NCBI GenBank assembly: GCA_027486075.1
Contig: JAIXPU010000082.1
Coordinates: forward strand, 1-15,509
Source: Streptomycetaceae bacterium
GTDB taxonomy: Bacteria > Actinomycetota > Actinomycetes > Nanopelagicales > Nanopelagicaceae
Length of the DNA stretch: 15,509 nucleotides
Direction of reading: 5' to 3'
Below the pieces are notes generated by a model. That model worked only from the letters and a program-made list of their open reading frames with translations. It ran no database searches and was not told the origin of the DNA. The position numbers and the translations under genes were made by a program. Shown here one piece after another: positions 1 through 7,908 of this stretch (within the stretch, counting starts at the first letter, position 1; every line of letters begins with the position of its first letter).

Positions 1-324
1 ATCCCACTGACATCAACATCACTTCATGCTGTCTCTAATCACGACACTGGCGTTGCAAGTGCGATGGTCAACACTTCACAGCAGATTGGTGGATCACTCG
101 GAACTGCGCTTTTGAACACAGTCGCAGCAACAGCGACTACAACATTTGCTGCGGCAAATTCTCAACTAGGCGACAAGGTAATGCCATTTGCTATGACTCA
201 TGGATTTACAGTGGCATTTAAGTTCAGCGCTGCCTTGCTCTTTGTTGGTGCCGTAGTGCTCTTCTTCTTTATCAATATCGGTAAAGAGTCACTTGTTGAG
301 ACAGAAGGCGCTGGCTTTCACTAA
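1..324 (+). CDS. MFS transporter, DHA2 (14-TM drug:H+ antiporter) family, C-terminal part
   Basis: This is the 3' end of a gene that enters from the left edge; frame 1 is open from base 1 and gives 107 residues before TAA at 322-324. The residues around 18-36, including VASAMVNTSQQIGGSLGTA, match the conserved segment near the penultimate membrane helices of actinobacterial EmrB/QacA-like (DHA2) exporters. A final hydrophobic helix lies at about residues 78-94 (ALLFVGAVVLFFFINI), followed by a short polar cytoplasmic tail. These proteins normally export drugs or other small molecules in exchange for protons across the inner membrane; the substrate cannot be told from this fragment. The internal ATG at 64 is not the true start, because coding similarity continues upstream of it. 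It is the only + strand gene here, and its stop directly abuts the stop of gatB. Confidence 0.8.
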   Translation: MPLTSTSLHAVSNHDTGVASAMVNTSQQIGGSLGTALLNTVAATATTTFAAANSQLGDKVMPFAMTHGFTVAFKFSAALLFVGAVVLFFFINIGKESLVETEGAGFH

Positions 325-1830
325 TTAATTAACGCCAAGGTGGCCAAGTAGGAGCTCGCGCACACGCGCAGCATCTGCTTGGCCCTTTGTCTCTTTCATG
401 ACTGCGCCAATGAGCGCACCTGCTGCAGGTAGGTGTCCCCCACGAACCTTCTCGGCTGTCTCTGCCTGTTCAGCGCAGACTTTCTCGATAGCGGCCATAA
501 GCGCACCATCATCGTTAACAACTTTAATCCCACGCTTTGCAACAACTTCTGATGGGGTTCCTTCGCCAGCAACTACGCCTTCAACAACTTGGCGGGCAAG
601 TTTGTCGGTCAATTCGCCCTTTGCAACGAGCTCTACTAGCTCTGCAACATGTGCAGGTGTAATTGAAAGCTCGGCGATTGGAAGCTCTTTCTCATTTGCA
701 ATACGTGAAATCTCACCTAACCACCAGGTGCGCGCCTTGGTTGGATCTGCGCCCAAGAGAACTGTTGCTTCGACGATATCGAGAACATCCGCGTTAATCA
801 TCGCTGCCATCTCTTTATCTGGCACGCTCCACTCTTCTTTGAGGCGCTTACGTCGTAGCGATGGACGTTCTGGAAGCGTTGCGCGAAGCTCTTCGATCCA
901 TGCAGCTGCCGGTGTTACCGGAACCAAATCTGGATCTGGGAAGTACCGATAATCCTCTGCTTGTTCCTTGGAACGACCTGAACGAGTCAGGCCAGTATCT
1001 TCTTGGAAGTGGCGGGTTTCTTGCTTGACCTTCTTTCCATCGTTGAGAAGTTCGGCGTGACGAATCATTTCACCGCGGATTGCACGTTCGACAGAGCGAA
1101 GTGAGTTGACGTTCTTAGTCTCAGAGCGTGTACCAAGAACATCTGAACCAATCGGCTTGAGTGAAACGTTGGCATCGCAGCGCAAAGATCCTTGCTCCAT
1201 CTTCACATCTGAAACTTTGAGCCCACGCAAGATATCGCGGAGTTCTGCGACATATGCCTTTGCAACTTCTGGGGCGTACTTGCCTGTGCCAGGCACAATC
1301 TTGGTAACAATTTCAACAAGTGGAATACCGGCGCGGTTGTAATCAAGGAGCGAGTAATCAGCGCCATGGATGCGTCCGGTTGCTCCACCCACGTGAAGTG
1401 ATTTACCGGTGTCTTCTTCCATGTGTACGCGTTCAATTTCAATACGGAACTGCTTTGGACCTTCTTCGGTCTCGATTTCTACATCAACATACCCATCAAA
1501 ACAGATGGGCTCGTCATATTGAGAAATCTGGAAGTTCTTCGGCATATCTGGATAGAAGTAATTCTTGCGAGCAAAGCGGCTATACGGCGCAATCTTGCAG
1601 TTGAGGGCAAGTCCAATAAGGATGGTTGATTCGATTGCCTTTTCGTTCACTACAGGAAGTGCGCCAGGAAGTGCCAAGCAGACGGGACAGGTCTGAGTAT
1701 TTGGCGCTGCGCCGAATTCTGTAGCGCAAGAGCAGAACATCTTGCTGTTGGTATTGAGCTCTACGTGAACTTCAAGACCAAGAACGGGATCCCACTTGGC
1801 AACTACTTCGTCATAAGTTGGAAGAGCCAT
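325..1830 (-). CDS. gatB: Aspartyl/glutamyl-tRNA(Asn/Gln) amidotransferase subunit B
   Basis: GatB activates the carboxylate of Glu-tRNA(Gln) (and Asp-tRNA(Asn) in many bacteria) with ATP and accepts ammonia from GatA, giving the amidated aminoacyl-tRNA in the cytosol. The 501 residues match the usual bacterial length. The N-terminal cradle domain carries a zinc-type cysteine set at C33, C35, C48 and C51 (CSC...CPVC), followed by the conserved FYPDMPKNFQISQYDEPI segment near residue 95. The C-terminal part is the helical tail with a YqeY-like domain that contacts the tRNA and ends in LLGHLGVN. The ATG at 1830 shares one base with the gatA stop (TAATG), and an AAGGGAG ribosome site lies 7 bases upstream inside gatA, so both coupling and direct initiation are possible. 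It is the last gene of the run and ends base-to-base against the convergent MFS gene. Confidence 0.97.
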   Translation of the reverse strand: MALPTYDEVVAKWDPVLGLEVHVELNTNSKMFCSCATEFGAAPNTQTCPVCLALPGALPVVNEKAIESTILIGLALNCKIAPYSRFARKNYFYPDMPKNFQISQYDEPICFDGYVDVEIETEEGPKQFRIEIERVHMEEDTGKSLHVGGATGRIHGADYSLLDYNRAGIPLVEIVTKIVPGTGKYAPEVAKAYVAELRDILRGLKVSDVKMEQGSLRCDANVSLKPIGSDVLGTRSETKNVNSLRSVERAIRGEMIRHAELLNDGKKVKQETRHFQEDTGLTRSGRSKEQAEDYRYFPDPDLVPVTPAAAWIEELRATLPERPSLRRKRLKEEWSVPDKEMAAMINADVLDIVEATVLLGADPTKARTWWLGEISRIANEKELPIAELSITPAHVAELVELVAKGELTDKLARQVVEGVVAGEGTPSEVVAKRGIKVVNDDGALMAAIEKVCAEQAETAEKVRGGHLPAAGALIGAVMKETKGQADAARVRELLLGHLGVN

Positions 1831-3326
1831 TACTTCGCTCCCTTCAACTCTGGAGCCTTAGTAAGTATTGGTGCGCCCCACTTAGAAAGGAGAGCAGCTT
1901 CAAGAGCGGCACCTGCTTGATACAGACGTTGATCCTGCATCGCTGGCGCCATGATTTGGAAACCAACAGGCAAGTTATCTTCATCTGCGAGGCCTGCAGG
2001 TAGTGACATGCCACAGATGCCAGCAAGGTTTACAGGAATTGTTGCAACATCGCCCAAGTACATAGCCATCGGGTCATCGACCTTCTCGCCAATCTTGTAG
2101 GCAGTTGTTGGCGCAGTAGGTGAAACCAAAACTTCTGCCTGGGCAAAAGCCTTGGCGTAATCTTGAATGATCAATGTGCGAATCTTCTGGGCGCTGCCGT
2201 AATAAGCATCGTAATAGCCTGATGAGAGAGCGTAAGTACCAAGGATGATGCGGCGCTTTACCTCGCGGCCAAAGCCAGCGTTACGAGTAGCGCTCATAAC
2301 TGCTTCTGCTGATGCGCCATCTACATCACCGGTACGAAGGCCATAGCGCATCGCATCGAAGCGAGCTAAGTTAGATGAACATTCAGATGGTGCGATTAAG
2401 TAATACGCAGCAAGTGCATACTCAAAACTTGGGCAATCTACTTCTACAATTTCTGCGCCAAGATCAGCAAGAACTTGAAGTGATTCATCAAAGCGAGTCT
2501 GCACGCCTTTTTGATATCCCTCACCTTGCAGCTGCTTGATAACGCCAATCTTCATTCCTTTAACATCGCCGCTCTTGGCAGCAGCTACTACTGCTGGAAC
2601 GGGAGCGTTGATGCTTGTTGCATCTTTAGGGTCGTGTCCAGCCATTACTTCATGGAGTAACGCGGTATCCAAAACAGTGCGACCGAAAGGTCCTGCTTGA
2701 TCAAGACTTGATGAATATGCAATCAGACCAAAACGTGAAACAGCGCCATATGTTGGTCGAACTCCAACGATTCCAGTAAGGGCTGCAGGTTGGCGAATAG
2801 AGCCACCGGTATCTGAACCGATTGCAAGGGGTGATTCAAATGAAGCCACCGCTGCTGCCGATCCGCCAGATGATCCACCCGGTGTGCGAGTTAAATCCCA
2901 CGGATTAAATGTTGGTCCATATCCAGAATTTTCAGTCGATGAACCCATCGCGAACTCATCCATATTGGTCTTACCCATAATGACAACGCCAGCACTCTTT
3001 AGCTTGCTGACAACAGTTGAGTCATATGGTGGAAGCCATCCCTGCAAAATCTTTGAGCCCGCAGTAGTTGGCACGCCCTTTTGTGCAAGGACATCTTTAA
3101 GTGCAAGTGGAATACCTGCGATAGGAGAAAGCTTTTCGCCCTTCGCGCGACGTGCATCTACTTCTTTTGCCTGTGCAAGTGCGCCTTCTGAATCAACATG
3201 CAAGAATGCTTTTACCTGACCATCAACGGCAGCAACGCGATCAAGATGTGCCTGTGTGAGTTCGACAGATGATGTCTCACCTTTTGCCAGGGAATCAGCC
3301 ATCTCGGCAGCGGTCTTATTGATCAT
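1830..3326 (-). CDS. gatA: Aspartyl/glutamyl-tRNA(Asn/Gln) amidotransferase subunit A (amidase)
   Basis: GatA is the glutaminase subunit of GatCAB. It hydrolyses glutamine and passes ammonia to the GatB active site. The 498-residue protein is a complete amidase-signature enzyme. The Ser-cisSer-Lys triad can be placed at K77 (PLALKD), S152 (TPGGSSGGS) and S176 (SDTGGS); the spacing of 75 and 24 residues is the same as in characterised GatA proteins. The flanking glycine/serine-rich amidase signature (about 148-180) is intact, so catalytic activity is expected. The ATG at 3326 overlaps the gatC TGA by four bases (ATGA), which points to translational coupling, and only a weak GGTGA sits upstream. 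Its stop overlaps the gatB start by one base. Nothing suggests truncation or transfer. Confidence 0.97.
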   Translation of the reverse strand: MINKTAAEMADSLAKGETSSVELTQAHLDRVAAVDGQVKAFLHVDSEGALAQAKEVDARRAKGEKLSPIAGIPLALKDVLAQKGVPTTAGSKILQGWLPPYDSTVVSKLKSAGVVIMGKTNMDEFAMGSSTENSGYGPTFNPWDLTRTPGGSSGGSAAAVASFESPLAIGSDTGGSIRQPAALTGIVGVRPTYGAVSRFGLIAYSSSLDQAGPFGRTVLDTALLHEVMAGHDPKDATSINAPVPAVVAAAKSGDVKGMKIGVIKQLQGEGYQKGVQTRFDESLQVLADLGAEIVEVDCPSFEYALAAYYLIAPSECSSNLARFDAMRYGLRTGDVDGASAEAVMSATRNAGFGREVKRRIILGTYALSSGYYDAYYGSAQKIRTLIIQDYAKAFAQAEVLVSPTAPTTAYKIGEKVDDPMAMYLGDVATIPVNLAGICGMSLPAGLADEDNLPVGFQIMAPAMQDQRLYQAGAALEAALLSKWGAPILTKAPELKGAK

Positions 3327-3622
3327 TCAGCTTCACCCAAGATTTGTGGAACTCTAAAGCGTGACTCTTCTTGCGCTGGGGCTCCCGAGAGGGCATCTTC
3401 AGGTGAAAGACTTGGCTGCACTACATCGGGGCGAGCAATATTTTCTAGCGGTTGTGGATGCGAGGTTGCCTTCACGCCCGATAGATCCATCTCTTGGACG
3501 CGAGCGACAGCATCGAGAATCATTCCAAATTGTGAAGAAAGTTCGACGAGTTCAGCTTCAGTCATCTCAATGCGGGCAAGGCCTGCAAGCTTTGCGACAT
3601 CATCGCGGGAGAGGCTGCTCAT
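3323..3622 (-). CDS. gatC: Aspartyl/glutamyl-tRNA(Asn/Gln) amidotransferase subunit C
   Basis: GatC is the small subunit that wraps around GatA and GatB and stabilises the complex. At 99 residues it has the usual size. The N-terminal segment (SRDDVAKLAGLARIEMTEAE) is the typical GatC helical start, and the C-terminal half contains the family's conserved proline-rich stretch and ends in RFRVPQILGEAE. The start is ATG at 3622. The bases just upstream contain no purine-rich ribosome site, but a TATAGA box sits 8 bases before the ATG, which would fit a leaderless transcript. It starts 36 bases after the proA stop, so it may also be read through from obgE-proB-proA. It overlaps gatA by four bases. 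Having gatC lead gatA-gatB is the common order; having it follow proA is not the usual actinobacterial arrangement. Confidence 0.94.
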   Translation of the reverse strand: MSSLSRDDVAKLAGLARIEMTEAELVELSSQFGMILDAVARVQEMDLSGVKATSHPQPLENIARPDVVQPSLSPEDALSGAPAQEESRFRVPQILGEAE

Positions 3623-3630
3623 GGTGGCAG

Positions 3631-3636
3631 TCTATA
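3631..3636 (-). promoter_or_regulatory. Possible -10 element for a leaderless gatC transcript
   Basis: On the - strand a TATAGA hexamer lies with 8 bases between it and the gatC ATG, so transcription starting 7-9 bases downstream would begin at or next to the start codon. No Shine-Dalgarno-like sequence lies in this gap, and leaderless mRNAs are common in actinobacteria. No good -35 hexamer is seen at a 16-18 base spacing, so the call is tentative. Confidence 0.35.
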
Positions 3637-3658
3637 AACTTTAGGTCAAAATTCCGAA

Positions 3659-4927
3659 TCAGATACGAATCTGCCCAGTACCCGTAACAATCCAAGTAGT
3701 TGTAGTCATCGCCTCAAGGCCCATAGGTCCACGTGCATGCAATTTCTGATTAGAGATACCGATCTCTGCGCCAAAGCCCATCTGCTCGCCATCGGTAAAG
3801 CGAGTCGATGTATTGACCATCACTGCAGCGCAATCAGAGAGAGCAATAAAGCGAGCAGCGTTTGCTTTGTTTTCAGTCACAATCGCTTCAGTGTGATTGG
3901 TACCGTATCGCGCGATGTGATCGGCTGCAGCATCAACAGAATCCACCACTGCCACATTCATCTCAAGAACGCCATATTCAGTAGACCAGTTTGCTTCCGT
4001 CGCAGGAGTAGATGCAATCTTGAAGGTATCTGCCACTTTCTGCGCGGTTACATCAGAGTGCAAGATAACTCCCGCATCGATGAGCGCCTTAAGCGCCATT
4101 GGTAAGAAGGTGGGAGCAATTGCCTTATGCACCAACAAAGTTTCAGCAGCGTTACACACACTTGGGCGGTGCGTCTTTGAGTTAACCAGAATTGGCAGCG
4201 CCTTTTCAATATCTGCAAACTCATCGACATAGACATGGCAGACGCCAGCGCCCGTTTCGATGGTTGGCACAGTAGCTTCATCAACAACCATACGGATGAG
4301 CGCTGCGCTTCCACGAGGAATAACAAGGTCAACTTTGCCACGGGCTGTCAGTAGAGCCTTGGTGGTTGCGCGATCTTCAGAGGGAACCAGCTGAATGACA
4401 TCTGGCGAAATCTTTGTCGAAGCAAGGGCATCTTTCATGACATTGACGAGAATCTCATTGCTGTGGCGCGCCGTAGATGAACCGCGCAAAAGCGCTGCAT
4501 TTCCTGACATCAATAAGATCACTGCAGCATCGACTGTCACATTTGGTCGGGCCTCATAGACCATTCCAATAACTCCAAATGGAACCGAAATCTGCTCGAG
4601 TTCAAGACCATTAGGAAGAGTGGATTTACGAAGCACCTGACCGAGTGGATCAGCAAGCGCTGCTACTTGTCGGGCTCCCCCGGCAATACCTTTGATGCGA
4701 TCAGCGTTGAGTAATAAGCGATCTTGCATCTGTGGGTGCATATCTTCAGAACGCGCATTGACCATGTCGAGTTCATTGGCGGCAAGAATTTCTGCGCTAC
4801 GAGATTCAATCGCCTGTGCGATTGCCTCAAGCGCTGCTTTACGTTCTGCCCCTGTTGCTGTTGAGAGAGTGCGAGCAGCCTTACGAGCAGTAGTTGCTAG
4901 TTCTGTAATGAGTTCAGTGGCGCTCAT
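3659..4927 (-). CDS. proA: Gamma-glutamyl phosphate reductase (glutamate-5-semialdehyde dehydrogenase)
   Basis: ProA reduces gamma-glutamyl phosphate with NADPH to glutamate-5-semialdehyde, the second step of proline synthesis. The 422 residues match the family. The catalytic cysteine is C258 in RPSVCNAAETLLV. The family signature near residues 329-350 (VDSVDAAADHIARYGTNHTE) and the C-terminal KLHARGPMGLEA block at 395-406 are both intact. The ATG at 4927 overlaps the proB TGA by four bases (ATGA), and no strong ribosome site precedes it, so translation is probably coupled to proB. ProB and ProA act together because the phosphate intermediate is labile. In many actinobacteria nadD follows proA; here gatC follows after 36 bases. 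Confidence 0.97.
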   Translation of the reverse strand: MSATELITELATTARKAARTLSTATGAERKAALEAIAQAIESRSAEILAANELDMVNARSEDMHPQMQDRLLLNADRIKGIAGGARQVAALADPLGQVLRKSTLPNGLELEQISVPFGVIGMVYEARPNVTVDAAVILLMSGNAALLRGSSTARHSNEILVNVMKDALASTKISPDVIQLVPSEDRATTKALLTARGKVDLVIPRGSAALIRMVVDEATVPTIETGAGVCHVYVDEFADIEKALPILVNSKTHRPSVCNAAETLLVHKAIAPTFLPMALKALIDAGVILHSDVTAQKVADTFKIASTPATEANWSTEYGVLEMNVAVVDSVDAAADHIARYGTNHTEAIVTENKANAARFIALSDCAAVMVNTSTRFTDGEQMGFGAEIGISNQKLHARGPMGLEAMTTTTWIVTGTGQIRI

Positions 4928-6039
4928 AGGAGTACTAAATCATCTCTATGTACAAGCTCGCGCTCATACTCTGCGCCAAGGGAAGCAGCCAGTTCTTTTG
5001 TGGAACGGCCCAACATTTGTGGAATCTCTTCAGCATCAAAGGCAACTAATCCTCGTGCAATAACTTTTCCGGCGCTCGAAACAAGTTCAACGGTATCGCC
5101 AGAGATGAATTCGCCAACAACTTCGGTAACGCCTGCCGGCAATAGTGAAACGCCTCGTTCCAGAATTGCGGTGACCGCTCCATCATCGAGAATTAGTTTT
5201 CCGCGTGGAGTAGAAGCATGGGCGAGCCAGAGAAGTCGGGAGTTTGTCTTCGATGCATGTGCCTCAAAGAACGTTCCGAGCTCCTCTCCTGCAATAACAC
5301 GATCTGATTGGGCAAGTGAGGTAAGGAGCATTGGAATGCCAGCACTGGTTGCGATACGCGCAGCCTCAACCTTGGTCACCATTCCCCCGCTGCCAACGCC
5401 GGCAGAACCTGCGCCGCCTAGTGCAATACCTTCAATATCTGCCATCTGTGCAACGTTACGAATTGCCTTCGCACCGCTCTGAGCTGGTGGCGCATCGTAG
5501 AGAGCATCGGTATCAGAGACGAGAATAAGAAGGTCTGCTTGAATCAATAAAGCTACGAGAGCTGCCAGTCGATCGTTATCGCCAAAGCGGATTTCCTGGG
5601 TGCCGACTGTGTCATTTTCATTAATGACTGGAACAACGCCCAGTGAAAGCAATTTGGTTAGCGTTTGCTGCGCATTGGCATAGTGCGAACGTCGAACAAC
5701 ATCTTCAGTTGTCAGCAGAACCTGAGAAGAGATAACGCCATGCGCCTTGAACTTCTCGCTGTATTGAGCAATCAAGAGGCCTTGTCCAACGGAAGCAGCC
5801 GCTTGTTGCGTAGCCAAATCTCTTGGACGAACCTTTAAGCCAAGTGGCGAAAGTCCCGCAGCGATAGCACCTGATGAGACAACTACAACTTCAGCGCCTC
5901 GTTGCTTGAGAGAAAAGGCAAGATCAACAATCTTTTGAACAGCAGCTGGATCGAGTTCTGCTCCTGCAGAACCAGTCAGGGATGATGAGCCGACTTTGAT
6001 GACAACGCGCTTAGCGCTGGCAATAGCTGCGCGGCTCAC
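4924..6039 (-). CDS. proB: Glutamate 5-kinase with C-terminal PUA domain
   Basis: ProB phosphorylates the gamma-carboxylate of glutamate with ATP and starts proline synthesis; in characterised enzymes proline inhibits it. The 371-residue protein has the amino-acid-kinase domain at about 8-260, with the phosphate-binding KVGSSSLT at 15-22, SSGAIA at 55-60, NEND at 140-143 and a glycine-rich GVGSGGMVTK at 215-224. A PUA domain follows at about 275-355, so this is the long two-domain form. The start is GTG at 6039, overlapping the obgE stop as GTGA. A GGGAG ribosome site at 6047-6051, 7 bases upstream and inside the end of obgE, supports this start. ProB overlaps proA by four bases. Confidence 0.97.
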   Translation of the reverse strand: MSRAAIASAKRVVIKVGSSSLTGSAGAELDPAAVQKIVDLAFSLKQRGAEVVVVSSGAIAAGLSPLGLKVRPRDLATQQAAASVGQGLLIAQYSEKFKAHGVISSQVLLTTEDVVRRSHYANAQQTLTKLLSLGVVPVINENDTVGTQEIRFGDNDRLAALVALLIQADLLILVSDTDALYDAPPAQSGAKAIRNVAQMADIEGIALGGAGSAGVGSGGMVTKVEAARIATSAGIPMLLTSLAQSDRVIAGEELGTFFEAHASKTNSRLLWLAHASTPRGKLILDDGAVTAILERGVSLLPAGVTEVVGEFISGDTVELVSSAGKVIARGLVAFDAEEIPQMLGRSTKELAASLGAEYERELVHRDDLVLL

Positions 6040-7535
6040 TTGTCATCTCCCTCGATTAATTCAGGATCCTCGATTAATTCAGGAGTGTGTGGATTGGCCA
6101 CGTTGTACTCCCACTGGCGAGCAATCTCTTCATCGGTAAGAACATCTTCTTCGCGCTCTACTGCCTGCCATGCACCTTCAAGACGTGAATCTTCACCGCG
6201 GCGATGCAAGAAGCCAGCAAGCTGTTCAGCGCCTGCTTCAATGGTTGGCTCCCATTCAAAGACAACTTCATTATCGCCAGATCCGATTCGAACTTCAGAG
6301 CCAGCCACTGCGCCCTTCTTAAAGAGTTCTTTCTCAACACCGAGCTGCGCTAAACGATCGGCGAGATAGCCAATTGCTTCTGCATTCTTAAAGTTTGTTT
6401 GGCGCACCCAGCGGACAACTTTCTGTCCGCGCACGCTAAAGGACCCATCGCCATTTTTCTGAACAGTAAAGCCTGAATCATCTACCGCAGTTGGGCGAAG
6501 AATGATGCGAGTGCGTTCATCCTTTGCTGCCTCGGCGCGTTCGCGTTGCACAAGGCGAGCCATTGAGTACAGGAGTTCTTGCAAACCTTCGCGGCTAGCA
6601 GCAGATACCTTATAAACCTCGTAACCCTTTTCGCGCAGCTGTTCTTCGACCATATCGGCCATTACTTTGCCGTCAGGGAGATCGATTTTGTTGAGAGCGA
6701 CAATACGTACGCGATCTTCAAGTCCGCCATAGAGAGCGAGTTCTTTTTCGATAGCTTCTAGGTCATCGATTGGGTTGCGATCTGTCTCGAGCGTTCCGCA
6801 ATCGAGTACATGAACGAGAGCCACACAACGTTCGACGTGGCGTAAAAATTGCAGGCCAAGTCCTTTACCTTCTGATGCACCTGGAATTAGTCCTGGAACA
6901 TCTGCCACGGTAAAGCGAGTATCGCCTGCTTGCACAACACCCAAGTTTGGAACCAGAGTGGTAAATGGATAGTCGGCAATCTTTGGACGAGCAGCAGAAA
7001 TTGCAGCGATTAGTGATGATTTACCTGCGCTTGGGAATCCAACGAGTGCAATATCGGCAACTGATTTAAGTTGCAGAGTAAGTCTGCGTTCTTCACCTGG
7101 TTCGCCAAGGAGCGCAAAACCTGGAGCGCGTCGCTTTGACGATGAGAGCGCAAGGTTTCCGAGTCCGCCATGTCCACCACGCGCTGCAAGAAATGTTGTT
7201 CCGATACCGACGAGATCTGCAATTTGTTCGCCGGATTCATCGTAGATAACTGTGCCATTTGGAACAGGCAGGATGAGATCTTCACCTGAAACACCATCTT
7301 TTCGATCGCCGTAACCCTGGTGGCCAGAAGTTGCTTTGCGGTGTGGTGAATGATGGAAATCAAGAAGAGTTGTGACTGATGAATCAACGACGAGAATGAT
7401 GTCTCCACCACGACCACCGTTACCGCCATCAGGTCCACCCAGTGGCTTAAATTTTTCGCGCTTTACAGAGACGCAACCGTCGCCGCCTTTTCCGGCAGAG
7501 GCAAAGAGAGTGACGCTATCGATAAACGTTGTCAT
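6036..7535 (-). CDS. obgE: Obg family GTPase (CgtA), ribosome assembly
   Basis: Obg is an essential GTPase that binds the 50S subunit late in assembly and links ribosome maturation to the stringent response. The 499 residues show the three-domain plan. The glycine-rich Obg fold spans about 1-158. The G domain has the P-loop GFPSAGKSS at 166-174, switch II DVPG at 212-215, NKID at 282-285 and SAA at 311-313. A C-terminal OCT domain lies at about 350-430, followed by an acidic tail. The tail ends with a near-duplicated PELIED/PELIEG peptide made by an 18-base tandem repeat. The ATG at 7535 lies downstream of a purine-rich AGGAAAGGGGAG tract. The gene follows the rpmA terminator, so it probably has its own promoter or depends on read-through; no clear promoter is visible between 7536 and 7575. 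It couples to proB by a GTGA overlap. Confidence 0.97.
   Translation of the reverse strand: MTTFIDSVTLFASAGKGGDGCVSVKREKFKPLGGPDGGNGGRGGDIILVVDSSVTTLLDFHHSPHRKATSGHQGYGDRKDGVSGEDLILPVPNGTVIYDESGEQIADLVGIGTTFLAARGGHGGLGNLALSSSKRRAPGFALLGEPGEERRLTLQLKSVADIALVGFPSAGKSSLIAAISAARPKIADYPFTTLVPNLGVVQAGDTRFTVADVPGLIPGASEGKGLGLQFLRHVERCVALVHVLDCGTLETDRNPIDDLEAIEKELALYGGLEDRVRIVALNKIDLPDGKVMADMVEEQLREKGYEVYKVSAASREGLQELLYSMARLVQRERAEAAKDERTRIILRPTAVDDSGFTVQKNGDGSFSVRGQKVVRWVRQTNFKNAEAIGYLADRLAQLGVEKELFKKGAVAGSEVRIGSGDNEVVFEWEPTIEAGAEQLAGFLHRRGEDSRLEGAWQAVEREEDVLTDEEIARQWEYNVANPHTPELIEDPELIEGDDK
6050..6084 (-). repeat. Tandem 18-base duplication at the 3' end of obgE
   Basis: The same 17 bases occur at 6050-6066 and 6068-6084, giving a period of 18 bases (17 of 18 identical). 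The duplication is in frame and encodes two adjacent copies of a PELIE-D/G hexapeptide just before the obgE stop. It also covers part of the proB ribosome-binding region. It looks like a small slippage duplication in a disordered acidic tail. Confidence 0.9.
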
Positions 7536-7577
7536 CTGATCTCACTCCCCTTTCCTAAAGAAGTTAGCTAGCGAAAT

Positions 7578-7609
7578 AAAAAAGCGGACCGCGATAAATG
7601 CGGCCCGCT
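7578..7609 (-). terminator. Rho-independent terminator of rplU-rpmA
   Basis: Read on the - strand, AGCGGGCCGC (7609-7600) pairs with GCGGTCCGCT (7592-7583) as a 10-bp stem with one G-U pair and a 7-base loop. A run of six T (7583-7578) and then ATTT follows. This is a strong canonical intrinsic terminator starting 19 bases past the rpmA stop. It separates the ribosomal-protein operon from obgE. Confidence 0.93.
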
Positions 7610-7628
7610 CCTTTAAGAGAAACCTAAA

Positions 7629-7883
7629 TTAAACTGCAGGGACTACATTCACTACGCGGCGACCGCGAGCGCGACCGAATTCGACTGCTCCTGCTGCGAG
7701 AGCGAAGAGAGTGTCATCCTTACCGCGTCCTACGTTCTTACCTGGGTGGAAGTGTGTTCCACGCTGGCGAACGAGAATTTCTCCTGCATTAACTTCTTGA
7801 CCACCAAAGCGCTTGATACCGAGGTACTGTGGATTGGAGTCGCGACCGTTTCGTGTTGAGGAAACACCCTTCTTACTTGCCAT
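7629..7883 (-). CDS. rpmA: 50S ribosomal protein L27
   Basis: L27 lies near the peptidyl-transferase centre, where its flexible N-terminus reaches the tRNA acceptor ends. The 84-residue protein has the full family pattern: MASKKGVSSTRNGRDSN at the N-terminus, then LGIKRFGGQ at about residues 21-29, and GTHFHPGKNVGRGKDDTLFA at about 42-61. There is no cleavable N-terminal extension of the Firmicutes kind. The ATG at 7883 is preceded by a strong AAGGGAG ribosome site at 7891-7897, with 7 bases of spacing. It lies 25 bases after the rplU stop and is followed at once by an intrinsic terminator, so rplU-rpmA form a two-gene operon. Confidence 0.98.
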   Translation of the reverse strand: MASKKGVSSTRNGRDSNPQYLGIKRFGGQEVNAGEILVRQRGTHFHPGKNVGRGKDDTLFALAAGAVEFGRARGRRVVNVVPAV

Positions 7884-7908
7884 TTATTTGCTCCCTTAAC
7901 CGGTTCGC

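Noticed and set aside
398..952. A 184-residue + strand open frame opposite gatB, and similar long + strand frames opposite proA, proB, rodA and mrdA
   Set aside because: All are antisense to clear full-length genes, with composition explained by the complementary codons and no family resemblance.
7536..7582. A promoter for obgE in the short gap after the rpmA terminator
   Set aside because: TAGCTA and TAACTT are possible -10 boxes, but no matching -35 is seen, and the upstream part would fall inside the terminator stem.
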